Positions 49,819-59,608 are shown, counted from the first letter of the stretch. The stretch: DNA of 64,000 nucleotides from Paenibacillus cellulosilyticus (GCF_003182255.1 NZ_QGTQ01000020.1:1-64000); one strand, 5' to 3'. The notes: generated by a model not told the origin, from the sequence alone. Made by a program: numbers and translations.

Positions 49819-51714
49819 ATGGATATATTCAAACGGTTATCAGAGTATCGAGCAGAGAGTGATAAGCTTGCCTGGACAGGGACGTTCAAAGAGTATGTAG
49901 ACCTGTTGAGAAATGATCCGACACCGGCCATGACCGCGCACGCCAGGGTGTACGATATGATTGAATCGTATGGCGTCGAGGAGGTAGGCGGGCATAAGCG
50001 ATACCGCTTCTTCGAGCAGGAAATATTCGGCCTCGATCGTGCGATCGAGAAGCTGGTTGAGGAGTATTTTCATTCGGCTGCCAGACGACTGGATGTTCGC
50101 AAAAGAATTTTGCTGCTCATGGGTCCAGTCAGTGGCGGTAAATCAACGATTGTTACGATGCTCAAACGCGGTCTAGAGCAGTATTCGCGTGAACAGCGCG
50201 GTGCTGTCTTCGCCATCAAAGGGTGCCCGATGCATGAAGATCCGCTGCATCTCATCCCACATGAGCTTCGTCAAGAAGTTGAACGTGAGCTTGGTGTACG
50301 TATTGAAGGAAGTTTGTGCCCATCCTGCCAGATGAGGCTGAGGACGGAATTCAACAACGACATCGAGAACGTACAAGTAGAAAGGGTCATCGTCTCGGAG
50401 GAAAATCGCGTCGGTATCGGCACATTTAGCCCTTCGGACCCGAAATCGCAAGATATCGCTGACCTGACGGGCAGCATCGATTTCTCGACGATTACCGAAT
50501 TCGGTTCCGAATCCGACCCGCGTGCTTATCGGTTCGATGGAGAGCTGAACAAAGCAAACCGCGGTCTGATGGAGTTCCAAGAGATGCTGAAGTGCGATGA
50601 GAAGTTCCTGTGGAACTTGCTGTCACTGACGCAGGAAGGCAACTTCAAAGCCGGTCGGTTTGCGTTGATCTCAGCGGATGAGCTCATCATTGCGCATACA
50701 AACGAATCGGAGTACAAAGCGTTCATCGCCAACAAGAAGAATGAAGCGCTTCAATCACGGATGATCGTCATGCCGATTCCATACAACCTGCGAGTGACGG
50801 ACGAAGAAAAAATCTATACGAAGTTGATTGCGCAGAGCGACATGAAGCACATTCATATTGCGCCGCATGCTTTGAAGGCCGCGGCGATATTCTCAATACT
50901 TACTCGTCTAAAAGAGACGAAGAAGCAAGGCATCGACATCGTGAAGAAAATGCGCATGTACGATGGCGAAGAGGTTGAAGGCTTCAAAGAAGCCGATCTG
51001 AAGGAAATGCAAAGCGAGTTTATCGAGGAAGGCATGTCCGGCATCGATCCTCGTTATGTCATCAACCGAATCTCAAGCGCTTTGATCCGCCAAGACCTTC
51101 AGTGCATTAACGCACTCGACGTGCTGCGTGCCATGAAGGAAGGACTTGATCAGCATCCGTCGATCACGAAGGATGAGCGCGAGAAGTATTTGAACTTCAT
51201 CTCGATCGCCCGCAAAGAGTACGACACGCTGGCGAAGAAAGAAATTCAGAAGGCGTTCGTCTACTCGTTCGAAGAGTCCGCTCGCACGTTGTTCGAGAAC
51301 TATCTCGACAACATCGAGGCTTACTGCAATTGGACGAAAATCAAGGACCCGCTCACGGGCGAGGAGCTTGATCCGGACGAAAGACTGATGCGTTCCATCG
51401 AGGAGCAAATCGGCGTAAGCGAGAATGCGAAGAAAGCGTTCCGCGAAGAGATTCTGATCCGTATCTCCTCGTACTCGCGCAAAGGCAAAAAGTTCGACTA
51501 CTCGAGCCACGAGCGTCTGCGTGAAGCGGTTGAGAAGAAGCTGTTCGCCGATTTGAAGGATATCGTGAAGATTACGACGTCCACGAAAACGCCGGATGAG
51601 ACGCAGCTGAAGCGGATCAACGAAGTAACGAAACGTCTGATCGACGACCACCATTACTGCCCAGTGTGCGCGAATGAGCTGCTGCGCTATGTGGGAAGCC
51701 TGTTGAACCGATAA
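49819..51714 (+). CDS. prkA: PrkA serine protein kinase
   Basis: 631 residues, full length. N-terminal AAA-like module with Walker A GPVSGGKST (102-110), and C-terminal PrkA domain; a CPSCQMR segment and the C-terminal CPVCANE form Cys pairs. In Bacillus PrkA supports sporulation, and protease activity has also been described. The usual neighbours yhbH and spoVR are missing here. Start behind GGGAGGAGG. Confidence 0.94.
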   Translation: MDIFKRLSEYRAESDKLAWTGTFKEYVDLLRNDPTPAMTAHARVYDMIESYGVEEVGGHKRYRFFEQEIFGLDRAIEKLVEEYFHSAARRLDVRKRILLLMGPVSGGKSTIVTMLKRGLEQYSREQRGAVFAIKGCPMHEDPLHLIPHELRQEVERELGVRIEGSLCPSCQMRLRTEFNNDIENVQVERVIVSEENRVGIGTFSPSDPKSQDIADLTGSIDFSTITEFGSESDPRAYRFDGELNKANRGLMEFQEMLKCDEKFLWNLLSLTQEGNFKAGRFALISADELIIAHTNESEYKAFIANKKNEALQSRMIVMPIPYNLRVTDEEKIYTKLIAQSDMKHIHIAPHALKAAAIFSILTRLKETKKQGIDIVKKMRMYDGEEVEGFKEADLKEMQSEFIEEGMSGIDPRYVINRISSALIRQDLQCINALDVLRAMKEGLDQHPSITKDEREKYLNFISIARKEYDTLAKKEIQKAFVYSFEESARTLFENYLDNIEAYCNWTKIKDPLTGEELDPDERLMRSIEEQIGVSENAKKAFREEILIRISSYSRKGKKFDYSSHERLREAVEKKLFADLKDIVKITTSTKTPDETQLKRINEVTKRLIDDHHYCPVCANELLRYVGSLLNR

Positions 51715-51728
51715 GCGTTGCCCAACAT

Positions 51729-51771
51729 GCAATCGCCCTGATACGGCCATTCGGCCGGTCAGGGCGATTGC
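51729..51771 (+). terminator. Terminator-like hairpin after prkA
   Basis: GCAATCGCCCTG/CAGGGCGATTGC with inner GGCC/GGCC. The stem is strong, but it is followed by TGCTTC rather than a T run. Confidence 0.65.
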
Positions 51772-51946
51772 TGCTTCTATCGACAGCAGCCCAACATGCG
51801 AAGATACGACGCTGAGTTATTAGATGTTCTCCATTTATAGTTACAAACTATTAAGTAAATAGACATTATATATTTCACCAATCAACTTTACTCATGGTAT
51901 AACCATCTTAAGGAAACGAATCGCAACTGATAGGGGCGTGGGAGAG

Positions 51947-52756
51947 ATGGTTAACGAACGAGTGAGCATGGATCAACACGGAGAGAAGGCAGCAGGCCAA
52001 CAGCAGAAATGGAAACCGGAAGTCTACGATAAAGAGATGGCATTCGTATCGGCGTATGGTGCACCGTTAATCGAGCTGCTTCAAGTACAGCCAGGTGAGA
52101 CCGTCATTGATTGGGGATGTGGATCTGGAGACCTCGCTTCCGCTATTGCGGAGAAAGGGGCAGAGGTGTTCGGTATCGATTTCTCCGAATCGATGATAGC
52201 CAGTGCGCGTACCAAATATCCGGCACTGAAGTTTGAGGTAGCCGATGGACAGCGCTATGTTGCTGACGAGCCGGTTGATGCGGTATTCAGCAATGCTGCA
52301 CTCCATTGGATGAAGGATGCGGCAGGGGTAGCCGCTAGCATGGCGGCGTCACTCAAGCCTGGTGGTCGTCTTGTCGTTGAATTCGGAGGCCACGGCAACA
52401 TCAAGGCGGTGACAGATGCGCTTCGCGAGGCGTTTGATGCTGTTGGCGTCAGCCAGCCGTATCAATCCCCTTGGTATTTCCCGACGATCGGGGAATATGG
52501 GATGGTGCTGCAGCAAGCGGGCTTCGAGGCGAATTCAGCTGTTTTGTTCGATCGGCCGACGAAGCAGGCGAATGGAGACAATGGACTGCGGGGATGGTTA
52601 GCTACATTCGCAGATGGCATTCTGTCCGCATTACCGGCCGAAGAGGCGGATGCAGTCGTCCGTTGGGCGGAGGAACGTCTTCGTCCGGCGCTGTACAGCA
52701 ATGGCGAGTGGAATGTTGACTATCGCCGTCTGCGGGTAACGGCAACGCGCAAATAA
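51947..52756 (+). CDS. Class I SAM-dependent methyltransferase
   Basis: 269 residues from ATG 51947; GTG 51938 and ATG 51968 are alternatives. SAM-binding motif I is VIDWGCGSGDLA; later FGIDFSES, DAVFSNAALHWM and LKPGGRLVVEF follow in the order of the UbiE/Tam-like family (trans-aconitate methyltransferase relatives). Substrate unknown. It is monocistronic with its own terminator. Confidence 0.87.
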   Translation: MVNERVSMDQHGEKAAGQQQKWKPEVYDKEMAFVSAYGAPLIELLQVQPGETVIDWGCGSGDLASAIAEKGAEVFGIDFSESMIASARTKYPALKFEVADGQRYVADEPVDAVFSNAALHWMKDAAGVAASMAASLKPGGRLVVEFGGHGNIKAVTDALREAFDAVGVSQPYQSPWYFPTIGEYGMVLQQAGFEANSAVLFDRPTKQANGDNGLRGWLATFADGILSALPAEEADAVVRWAEERLRPALYSNGEWNVDYRRLRVTATRK

Positions 52757-52773
52757 CACGATACAAGAGATCA

Positions 52774-52803
52774 CAAATAGCGGCCCATGGTGGCCGCTAT
52801 TTG
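52774..52803 (+). terminator. Terminator after methyltransferase
   Basis: CAAATAGCGGCC-CATGGT-GGCCGCTATTTG, then GTTGTT. Confidence 0.75.
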
Positions 52804-52969
52804 GTTGTTAAACACTTGTCCGCTTTCAGATTAGTACAATTATTTAGGGCAGGCAGCTGTCTTGTATGAACACTTCTAATCATATTACAATTTCCCAACG
52901 TCAATGCAGTTGACATGTCCCGTTCCCTCCTGCACAATTAGGGCAACTTCAGCACTAGAGGAGACTAAC

Positions 52970-54313
52970 ATGTTACGAAGCTGGACAACGATTCTCGCAC
53001 TGGCGATCCCGTCGCTGGTTGCATTCGCAGGACAGACGATGACAGGTACGCTCAACCTTATTATCGTCGGCAAGCTAGGTTTTTTGTTTATCGCAATTGT
53101 AGGTGTCGTTAACATCATCATGTACAACGCATTTGCCATCTTCTCCGGCATCGGTCACACGGTCAACTACCTTGTCGCACAAAATGATGGGGCAGGCAAC
53201 ATGCGCAAAGGGATCGAGCGTACATACTTCGCCTTCTATTTATGTGCATTGTTCGCCGTATTCCTCATAGCGGTTGGATGGCTGTTCGCGGACGATCTGC
53301 TCCGGTTAACCGGCGGTTCCGCTGAGCTGGTCGAGGCAGGGTCGTTCTATACGGAGCTGCGTTTCTACGCGATGGCATTCGGTATTTTCAACTTTGCCTT
53401 CCATGGCTTCCTAAGGGGTATCGGGGCTACACGGATGTCCATGGTCATATCGATTATCGCCAATGCGATTATGCTGCTCGGTACCTACACGCTCACCTAT
53501 GGCCATTGGGGAATGCCTGATCTTGGGCTGAAGGGAGCCGGGCTCGCCATTCTGCTTGGGGAAGGCATTCAAGCACTGGTTTGCGCATTCGTCTTCTGGT
53601 TCCCATTGAATCGCAAGTACAAGACACGTGTTCCAGCTCGTCTGGACTGGCGGGAAATGCGGTTGATCGCTGCAGAGAGCGGCAAGCTGGGTGTTCAAGA
53701 ATTCTCGCTCAGCCTCGCCATGTATCTGTTCACCGCATTCGTTGCGCGGCTTGGCGACCAAGCGCTGGCAGCCAATGAGGTAGCGCTCAGCATTATGTCA
53801 TTTGGCTTTATGCCTGCATTTGCTTTTGGTTCGACGGCAACGATTCTCGTTGGCCGCCATGTCGGACAGGGAGAGCCGAAGCTTGGCCGCAGAGCAGGCA
53901 CCGATGTGGCGATTCTCGGTACCTTGTTCCTTATTGCGCTAGGCACGCTTGAACTCATATTCGCGATGCCAATTGCACACATCTATACGAGCGACCCGGA
54001 TGTGTACAAGCTTGCTGCACATCTGATCAGCGTGTCAGCTTATCTCCAAATTTTTGATGGACTGCTTAACGTATACGCAGGCTGTATGCGGGGCTTGGGC
54101 GAGACAACGTTCCTGCTGCGCATTTCGGTTATTTGCTCCTGGGTCATCTTCGTACCGCTTGCTTACCTGTTCCTGTTCGTATTTGACTGGGGCAGCATGG
54201 GAGCGTGGCTTGCTTTGTATTTGTATTTGACCGTATTCGGCATTGGCGTAATGATCCGCTTTTATCGAACGGATTGGTCATTGATTCGTGTGAAAGAAGC
54301 GGCTGGCCACTAA
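52970..54313 (+). CDS. MATE family efflux transporter
   Basis: 447 residues from ATG 52970 behind AGAGGAG; a longer upstream frame has no site. Twelve predicted membrane helices in two MatE halves (about 10-170 and 235-400), with GFLRGIGATRMSM and YAGCMRGLGETTF as the paired loop motifs. Exports cationic compounds in exchange for Na+ or H+. Substrate unknown. Confidence 0.9.
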   Translation: MLRSWTTILALAIPSLVAFAGQTMTGTLNLIIVGKLGFLFIAIVGVVNIIMYNAFAIFSGIGHTVNYLVAQNDGAGNMRKGIERTYFAFYLCALFAVFLIAVGWLFADDLLRLTGGSAELVEAGSFYTELRFYAMAFGIFNFAFHGFLRGIGATRMSMVISIIANAIMLLGTYTLTYGHWGMPDLGLKGAGLAILLGEGIQALVCAFVFWFPLNRKYKTRVPARLDWREMRLIAAESGKLGVQEFSLSLAMYLFTAFVARLGDQALAANEVALSIMSFGFMPAFAFGSTATILVGRHVGQGEPKLGRRAGTDVAILGTLFLIALGTLELIFAMPIAHIYTSDPDVYKLAAHLISVSAYLQIFDGLLNVYAGCMRGLGETTFLLRISVICSWVIFVPLAYLFLFVFDWGSMGAWLALYLYLTVFGIGVMIRFYRTDWSLIRVKEAAGH

Positions 54314-54755
54314 AAAGTGACGATTCGGCACCGTGCGAACGGTTCCGTCAACTTTTGACAAAAATATTGCCAGTAAGGCAAGCATATTTCCATAGGGGCT
54401 CACATATACTCCAGTAAGGCGTACTTTTGCCATTTCGAGGCGCGTTCGGACGAACTTTCAGGAAGGAAAAGGAAGTCGTTCTGTCGAATCATCATTAGGT
54501 GAAGGTGAAAGGCGCAGCTCGGAGCCCGGATAACGAGAAGACAGGATCCAATTCGTTGGGTCCTGTCTTCCTTGTACCAGAACCTTCTACTTTATGTTAT
54601 ATAAGTTGACATCTAAGACGAGAATATAGTAGGATCAAATCAAATTCATTCCCAAATTGCGGCTATTGTGTAACAATTCGTGACATATACTTAGCGTAAC
54701 GGCGGATGGCACGATTGAGAAAGGTTGCTGCACCACCTAGGAGGAGGCGGTTGAC
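54314..54755 (+). other. 442-base gap with a terminator-like hairpin
   Basis: A hairpin GAAGACAGGATCC/GGGTCCTGTCTTC (54537-54570) follows a purine-rich stretch holding the small hairpin GTTCGGACGAAC (about 54449-54460). I do not recognise a riboswitch class. A TGTCGAA at 54482-54488 matches the Spo0A box, but such 7-mers occur by chance. The promoter for the next operon must lie between about 54600 and 54740. Confidence 0.4.
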
Positions 54756-56213
54756 ATGTCGACGGCCAGACAGTCGCAGACACCGTATTATGATTCACAA
54801 TCGTTCTACGACGAAATGTTCGACACGGACTTCACCGTTCGTCCGCACTATGATCCGGTATATCGGTTGTTTTCCCGAATGAAGCCAGCAGAGCTGGCCG
54901 CTCGGCAGCAAGCGCTGAACCAGAGAATGCTGGAAGAGGGCATTACATTCACGCTTTATGAACCGAATCAGCAGGAGCCACTGGAGCGGACGATACCATT
55001 CGACTTTATTCCACGTGTCATTCCGAAGCATGAATGGGAAGCGATTGAACGTGGTCTCCGCCAGCGGGTGCAAGCGCTGAATGCATTCTTGCATGATATT
55101 TACCATGAACAGCATATTGTTAAGGATGGCGTTATTCCGCGCCGGATGATCGTATCGAATACGTATTTTCGTCCGGAGATGGTCGGGGTCGACGTCCCTG
55201 GCGGCATCTATATAACAGCATCCGGCATAGACCTCATTCGTGACGAGCGTGGTCGATATTATGTGCTGGAAGATAATTTGCGCTCACCATCGGGATTCTC
55301 TTACTTATACAAAGGGCGTACGATGATGAGTGAGCTATTCCACGATTTGTACCTGTCCTCTTCGGTGCAGGACGTTGAACGCAGCTTGAACGTGTTTCTC
55401 AGCGCGCTCAAATCGCTAAGTCCAACGGGTAAAAAAGATCCTGTCATCGCACTTCTTAGCCCAGGCCCTTATAATTCTGCCTACTTCGAGCATACATTCC
55501 TAGCACAGCAAATGGGCCTTCATCTTGTTGAGGGTCGCGATCTTGTCTATATGGACCACAAAATTTACATTCGCAGCTTGAACGGCCTGCGGCAGGTAGA
55601 TGTTATCTATCGTCGCATCGATGATGATTTCCTTGATCCGCTTGCATTTAATCCAACCTCCTTATTGGGTGTGCCAGGACTTATGAATGCATATCGGGCG
55701 GGCAATGTCGCGATCGCGAACGCGCCAGGCACTGGTGTAGCGGACGATAAGGCCGTTTACGCCTATGTGCCAGACATGATCCGATACTATCTCGGCGAAG
55801 AGCCGATCCTTCATAATGTACCGACCTATATTCTGACCCGGAAAGAGGACAGGGAATATGCGCTCTCCCATCTGGAGGAGCTTGTTGTGAAGGAGACCTC
55901 ATTGTCCGGCGGTTATGGGATGCTGATTGGTCCTGCTGCTTCATCGAAAGAAATAGCTATGTTCGCTGATGCCATCCGCAAGACACCAGAGAAATATGTT
56001 GCGCAGACGACAATGCAGCTATCGCGTGCACCGATCATGCTCGATGGCGCCATGGTGCCAAGACATATTGATTTGCGAGCTTTCGTATTGAAAGGGACGG
56101 AGTCCCATGTTATTCCGGGCGGTCTCACACGTGTTGCGATGAATGAGGGATCGCTAATCGTCAACTCTTCGCAGGGCGGTGGCGTGAAGGATACGTGGGT
56201 GCTCAGTCGTTAA
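54756..56213 (+). CDS. Circularly permuted ATP-grasp peptide ligase-like protein
   Basis: 485 residues of the DUF404/DUF407 (CP_ATPgrasp) family. YYVLEDNLRSPSGFSYL (168-184) is the most conserved motif, with E172 and D173 as likely metal/ATP ligands; VVKETSLSGGYGMLIGP and RHIDLRAFVLKG are the later ATP-grasp strands. The family is predicted to form amide bonds. It starts behind GGAGGAGG and heads a three-gene unit with an alpha-E protein and a transglutaminase-like protein, a combination conserved in many bacteria whose product is not known. Confidence 0.9.
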   Translation: MSTARQSQTPYYDSQSFYDEMFDTDFTVRPHYDPVYRLFSRMKPAELAARQQALNQRMLEEGITFTLYEPNQQEPLERTIPFDFIPRVIPKHEWEAIERGLRQRVQALNAFLHDIYHEQHIVKDGVIPRRMIVSNTYFRPEMVGVDVPGGIYITASGIDLIRDERGRYYVLEDNLRSPSGFSYLYKGRTMMSELFHDLYLSSSVQDVERSLNVFLSALKSLSPTGKKDPVIALLSPGPYNSAYFEHTFLAQQMGLHLVEGRDLVYMDHKIYIRSLNGLRQVDVIYRRIDDDFLDPLAFNPTSLLGVPGLMNAYRAGNVAIANAPGTGVADDKAVYAYVPDMIRYYLGEEPILHNVPTYILTRKEDREYALSHLEELVVKETSLSGGYGMLIGPAASSKEIAMFADAIRKTPEKYVAQTTMQLSRAPIMLDGAMVPRHIDLRAFVLKGTESHVIPGGLTRVAMNEGSLIVNSSQGGGVKDTWVLSR

Positions 56214-56235
56214 ATGCTTTCGAGGAGGGATTGAC

Positions 56236-57219
56236 ATGTTGAACCGTAATGCCGAAGCGCTGTTCTGGATCGGCCGTTATATGGAGCGTGCAGAAAACCA
56301 TGCGAGGCTGATCGATGTACATTATCATCTGCAGCAGGAAGAGCTGAATGCAAGCAGCGGTGATGAACCGGTAGAGACGATGTGCAAGTGGGCACGCATC
56401 GTCGATGCGCTAGGCAGCAGGCAGGCATTCGAGCAGCAATATGACTCGTACGATGAGCAGGAAGTGCTCATGTATGTGACGCTCGATCGTGACAATCCGA
56501 ATTCACTCGTTTCATGCGTTAATCATGCTCGGAACAACTTGCGAACGCTTAGGGAGAAGGTGCCTAGCGAGCTGTGGGATACGATTAACGGCTTCTATCT
56601 ATGGCTGCGAGAGAAGCAGTCCAAAGATTTGACCCGTGAATCGCCTCATCAGTTTTTTGGCCAGACGAAAGATTGGACGGCTTTATTCCAAGGGTACAGC
56701 CAGTCCGTGATGCCTCGAGAGAATGAGTGGCATTTTATCGAGTGCGGAAAATACTTAGAGCGTGCGGAGAATACATTGCGCATTATGCAAGCTGTTGAGC
56801 ATGCAGCAGAAGGCGAGGGCTGGAACAGCACGAATGCGTACCCGTATCTGCATGCCGTGTTGAAATCGGTAAGTGGATACCAGTCGTTCCGCCGCTATTA
56901 TCTCGACAGTGTTGCGGTAGAAGCTATCGTGGAATTTGTCGTGCTCAACCCCATTTTTCCGCGATCCGTCCATTTTGCCCTGCAAGAGCTTGTTGAACAT
57001 ATTCGAGCACTGGATCTGCAGGATAAGCAGCTGCGTGTGGCGCATGACCGAATCTTGCGGCAGGTGGGCAAAGTCATCGCCGACATCGGCTGCTTGGAGC
57101 GGGAAGATCTAGTCTTAGATCGTGATGGTCATATTACCGCGCATCTGCTCAGTGCATGCGAATCGCTTGGGGTAGCGTTTGCCAAGACGTTCTTTCGAAT
57201 GGGGGAAGCCAGTGCATGA
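56236..57219 (+). CDS. Alpha-E domain protein (DUF403)
   Basis: 327 residues, almost all helical: LNRNAEALFWIGRYMERAENHARLID opens the family and a second, similar helix pair FIECGKYLERAENTLRIM occurs at about 170-187, so an internal duplication is likely. No catalytic motif. In conserved clusters it accompanies the ATP-grasp protein and is thought to be a partner or scaffold. It starts 22 bases after the ATP-grasp stop, behind GAGGAGG. Confidence 0.88.
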   Translation: MLNRNAEALFWIGRYMERAENHARLIDVHYHLQQEELNASSGDEPVETMCKWARIVDALGSRQAFEQQYDSYDEQEVLMYVTLDRDNPNSLVSCVNHARNNLRTLREKVPSELWDTINGFYLWLREKQSKDLTRESPHQFFGQTKDWTALFQGYSQSVMPRENEWHFIECGKYLERAENTLRIMQAVEHAAEGEGWNSTNAYPYLHAVLKSVSGYQSFRRYYLDSVAVEAIVEFVVLNPIFPRSVHFALQELVEHIRALDLQDKQLRVAHDRILRQVGKVIADIGCLEREDLVLDRDGHITAHLLSACESLGVAFAKTFFRMGEASA

Positions 57220-58151
57220 AGCTGCAAATTTCACATACGACGCGATACAGCTACGCAGATCCCATTACAGACAGTGTCAATGAAATTCGGCTCACCCCGT
57301 GTACGAACGAGCGGCAGGCGTGCTACAACCATTCGATCTCGATCGAGCCAAACGCTTCCTTGTTTACGTATGAAGACGGCTTCGGCAACCGCGTACATGC
57401 ATTCTCTGTTAACGCTCCTCACACGAAGTTGACCATTCGGACGAATCTAACGGTAGTGACGACGGAGTCTTTCAATAAAGAAGAAAGCGGGCATAAGCAG
57501 CGGCTCAAGCCGGCGGAAGCGTGGGCCCGGCTGACTTCGGATGAATCGGTCGATCGGTTCATCGAATTTCTGCTTCCGACCGCGTATACCGAAATTACGC
57601 CGGAGATTATTGCGTTCATGGACCAAGTGCCGGTCGTTGGCGCTGTGCGTGAAACCGCTATTGCAGCGGAAGGCAATGTGACGGTGGATGTGACGCCTGC
57701 GGTTGGTGTGTATGAATGGTTGTCTGCACTGAGCAAGTATATCCGTTCCAGCTTTATCTACGATCCGAGCGCGACGAACGTGCGGACGAAGGCGTCGGAG
57801 ATGATTACGAATCGGCGCGGCGTTTGTCAGGATTTTGCCCATCTGATGCTGGCGGTATGCCGAGCCCGAGGTGTTCCTGCGCGGTACGTAAGCGGCTATC
57901 ACTTTGTCGGCGATCTTCAAGGCGGCAGTGCAGACTTCGAGCAGGCATCGCATGCTTGGGTGGAAGCTTATGTGCCGAAGCTTGGCTGGTGCGGCTTCGA
58001 TCCGACGAATGAGTCGCCAATCGGGGAGCGGTATGTGAAGCTTGGCCATGGCCGCGACTATAAGGACATCGTTCCGGTAAAGGGGATTTATCAGGGCACA
58101 GGCAAGCAGCGCTTGCAAGTGACAGTCGATGTTCGGAGAGTTGACGAATGA
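57216..58151 (+). CDS. Transglutaminase-like cysteine protease/amidase
   Basis: 311 residues from ATG 57216, which overlaps the alpha-E stop (ATGA). Bact_transglu_N (about 1-85) and transglutaminase core with the triad C204 (RRGVCQDFAHL), H246 (ASHAWVEAY) and D262 (GWCGFDPTNE). No signal peptide, so cytoplasmic. It probably cuts or transfers the amide made by the ATP-grasp protein; direction and substrate are unknown. Confidence 0.9.
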   Translation: MKLQISHTTRYSYADPITDSVNEIRLTPCTNERQACYNHSISIEPNASLFTYEDGFGNRVHAFSVNAPHTKLTIRTNLTVVTTESFNKEESGHKQRLKPAEAWARLTSDESVDRFIEFLLPTAYTEITPEIIAFMDQVPVVGAVRETAIAAEGNVTVDVTPAVGVYEWLSALSKYIRSSFIYDPSATNVRTKASEMITNRRGVCQDFAHLMLAVCRARGVPARYVSGYHFVGDLQGGSADFEQASHAWVEAYVPKLGWCGFDPTNESPIGERYVKLGHGRDYKDIVPVKGIYQGTGKQRLQVTVDVRRVDE

Positions 58152-58249
58152 CTATAATGGCGCGGAGATAAGCGAACGTCTTGTGCAGTGATGCCTCTCA
58201 TTTAATATGATGCTGAGTATCCTAACGAACTATGGGAGGCATCGGTTGA

Positions 58250-58606
58250 ATGAGCAATCTTAGAAAAGGCAGAAACACAGGGCGTTGCAGACGGAGACAA
58301 ACGCATGTTCACGAGTTCGTCGCAAGCACGAAATTAGCGGAGGAAGGTAACGACCGTCACAACCATCGATTCGCAGGTGTAACGGGCCAGGTTATTCCAG
58401 TCGGCGACAGCCATGTGCACGAGATCAAGCTGACGAATACCGATTTCTTCAATCATCTTCATAAAGTGCGCAAAATTCGCACAGGACCTGCTATTCCCGT
58501 TGGAAACGGAAAACATGTTCATTTTGTGCAAGGCACAACGACGCTCAACGATGGACATGTGCATCAGTTTAAATTTGCAACGTTGATCGATAAGCCATTA
58601 GTATAA
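58250..58606 (+). CDS. ymaF: YmaF family histidine-rich protein
   Basis: 118 residues with repeated His pairs at regular steps: THVHEF, RHNHRF, SHVHEI, NHLHKV, KHVHFV, GHVHQF. This is the YmaF pattern and suggests a beta-repeat with metal-binding faces. No signal peptide; basic N terminus. In Bacillus the family is of unknown function, sometimes linked to spores. Start behind GGGAGG. A terminator follows. Confidence 0.85.
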   Translation: MSNLRKGRNTGRCRRRQTHVHEFVASTKLAEEGNDRHNHRFAGVTGQVIPVGDSHVHEIKLTNTDFFNHLHKVRKIRTGPAIPVGNGKHVHFVQGTTTLNDGHVHQFKFATLIDKPLV

Positions 58607-58617
58607 CTTGCAGCTGC

Positions 58618-58652
58618 GCCTCCTTCGCCGACGCTCTCGGAGAAGGAGGCTT
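58618..58652 (+). terminator. Terminator after ymaF
   Basis: GCCTCCTTC ... GAAGGAGGC, then TTATTTTCG. Confidence 0.8.
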
Positions 58653-58754
58653 ATTTTCGTTTGTTCTCAATACCGAGTAAAATGCGAACGGGCTTGCACC
58701 CGCATAAACATGACAGCAGTCGGGCAACCTGAAAGAAAAAAAAGGGAGACTGAC

Positions 58755-59564
58755 ATGCCATTTCGTACTTGGGCAGCCACTGCGGCATGCATCGCTCTGC
58801 TTGTCCCGCAGTCCTTGGTTCCGTATTCGACACTATTGCACCCGTTCCACCAGGTAAGCGCTCATGCACATGCAGAGGCGGTACCGGTCAAGAAAGATCG
58901 TTATTATTATGAGAAACGTGGCGATGTCGTATGGGAGGTCAAAACCGACCAGCCCCTTATTGCACTAACCTTTGATGACGGGCCTGATCCTGCGCAGACG
59001 AATGCCATATTGGATTTATTGAAGCGGTATGAGGCGCGATGTACATTTTTTGTTGTTGGTAAAAGGGTGGACGCTTTCCCGACTACGGCGCAGCGTATCG
59101 TGTCAGAGGGGCATGAAATTGCCAATCACACATACAACCATACGTATTTTCAGAACAGTTCTCCAGCCCAAATTCAAGCGGATCTGAAGAAGACCGAAGA
59201 GGCGATTCGACGAGCGACGGGACAGCATTCCGTTTTATTCCGCCCGCCAGGCGGCATGTTTAATGAAAAGCTGGTTACGACCGCCAACTCGATGGGATTG
59301 AAACCGATTATTTGGTCATGGCATCAAGATACGAGGGATTGGGTACGCCCTGGCGTTGCTCAGATTACGAACAAGGTACTGCGCAATGCACATAATGGAG
59401 ACATCGTGTTGTTTCATGACCATATCGAGGGGAAGTCGCAGACGATCCAAGCGCTTGAGACGATCCTGCCCGAGCTTGCACGCAGGGGATTCCGATTCGT
59501 TACGGTCTCCGAGCTTATGCGGGATGCCAACCCAGAGCAGCAGAGTCATCTATTACCTGAGTAA
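58755..59564 (+). CDS. Exported polysaccharide deacetylase (CE4/NodB)
   Basis: 269 residues from ATG 58755 behind AAAGGGAG; a longer frame upstream has no site. Signal peptide or anchor at about 5-25. NodB motifs: TFDDGPDP (D74 base, D75 metal), HEIANHTYNHTYF (H125, H129 metal), RPPGG, DTRDW, and LFHDH. Deacetylates peptidoglycan or a related wall polymer; similar to PdaA/PdaB-type sporulation and germination enzymes, which fits the spore lipoprotein downstream. Confidence 0.9.
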   Translation: MPFRTWAATAACIALLVPQSLVPYSTLLHPFHQVSAHAHAEAVPVKKDRYYYEKRGDVVWEVKTDQPLIALTFDDGPDPAQTNAILDLLKRYEARCTFFVVGKRVDAFPTTAQRIVSEGHEIANHTYNHTYFQNSSPAQIQADLKKTEEAIRRATGQHSVLFRPPGGMFNEKLVTTANSMGLKPIIWSWHQDTRDWVRPGVAQITNKVLRNAHNGDIVLFHDHIEGKSQTIQALETILPELARRGFRFVTVSELMRDANPEQQSHLLPE

Positions 59565-59608
59565 CGGCGAACTAATCCTCGCATTATATGTTGCGGAGGT
59601 GATTGAGC

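Noticed and set aside
52904-52969. N-terminal extension of the MATE protein
   Set aside because: The 22 extra residues are hydrophilic, have no ribosome binding site, and AGAGGAG precedes ATG 52970.
54482-54488. Spo0A box upstream of the ATP-grasp operon
   Set aside because: A single TGTCGAA without second site or promoter context; such 7-mers are expected by chance.
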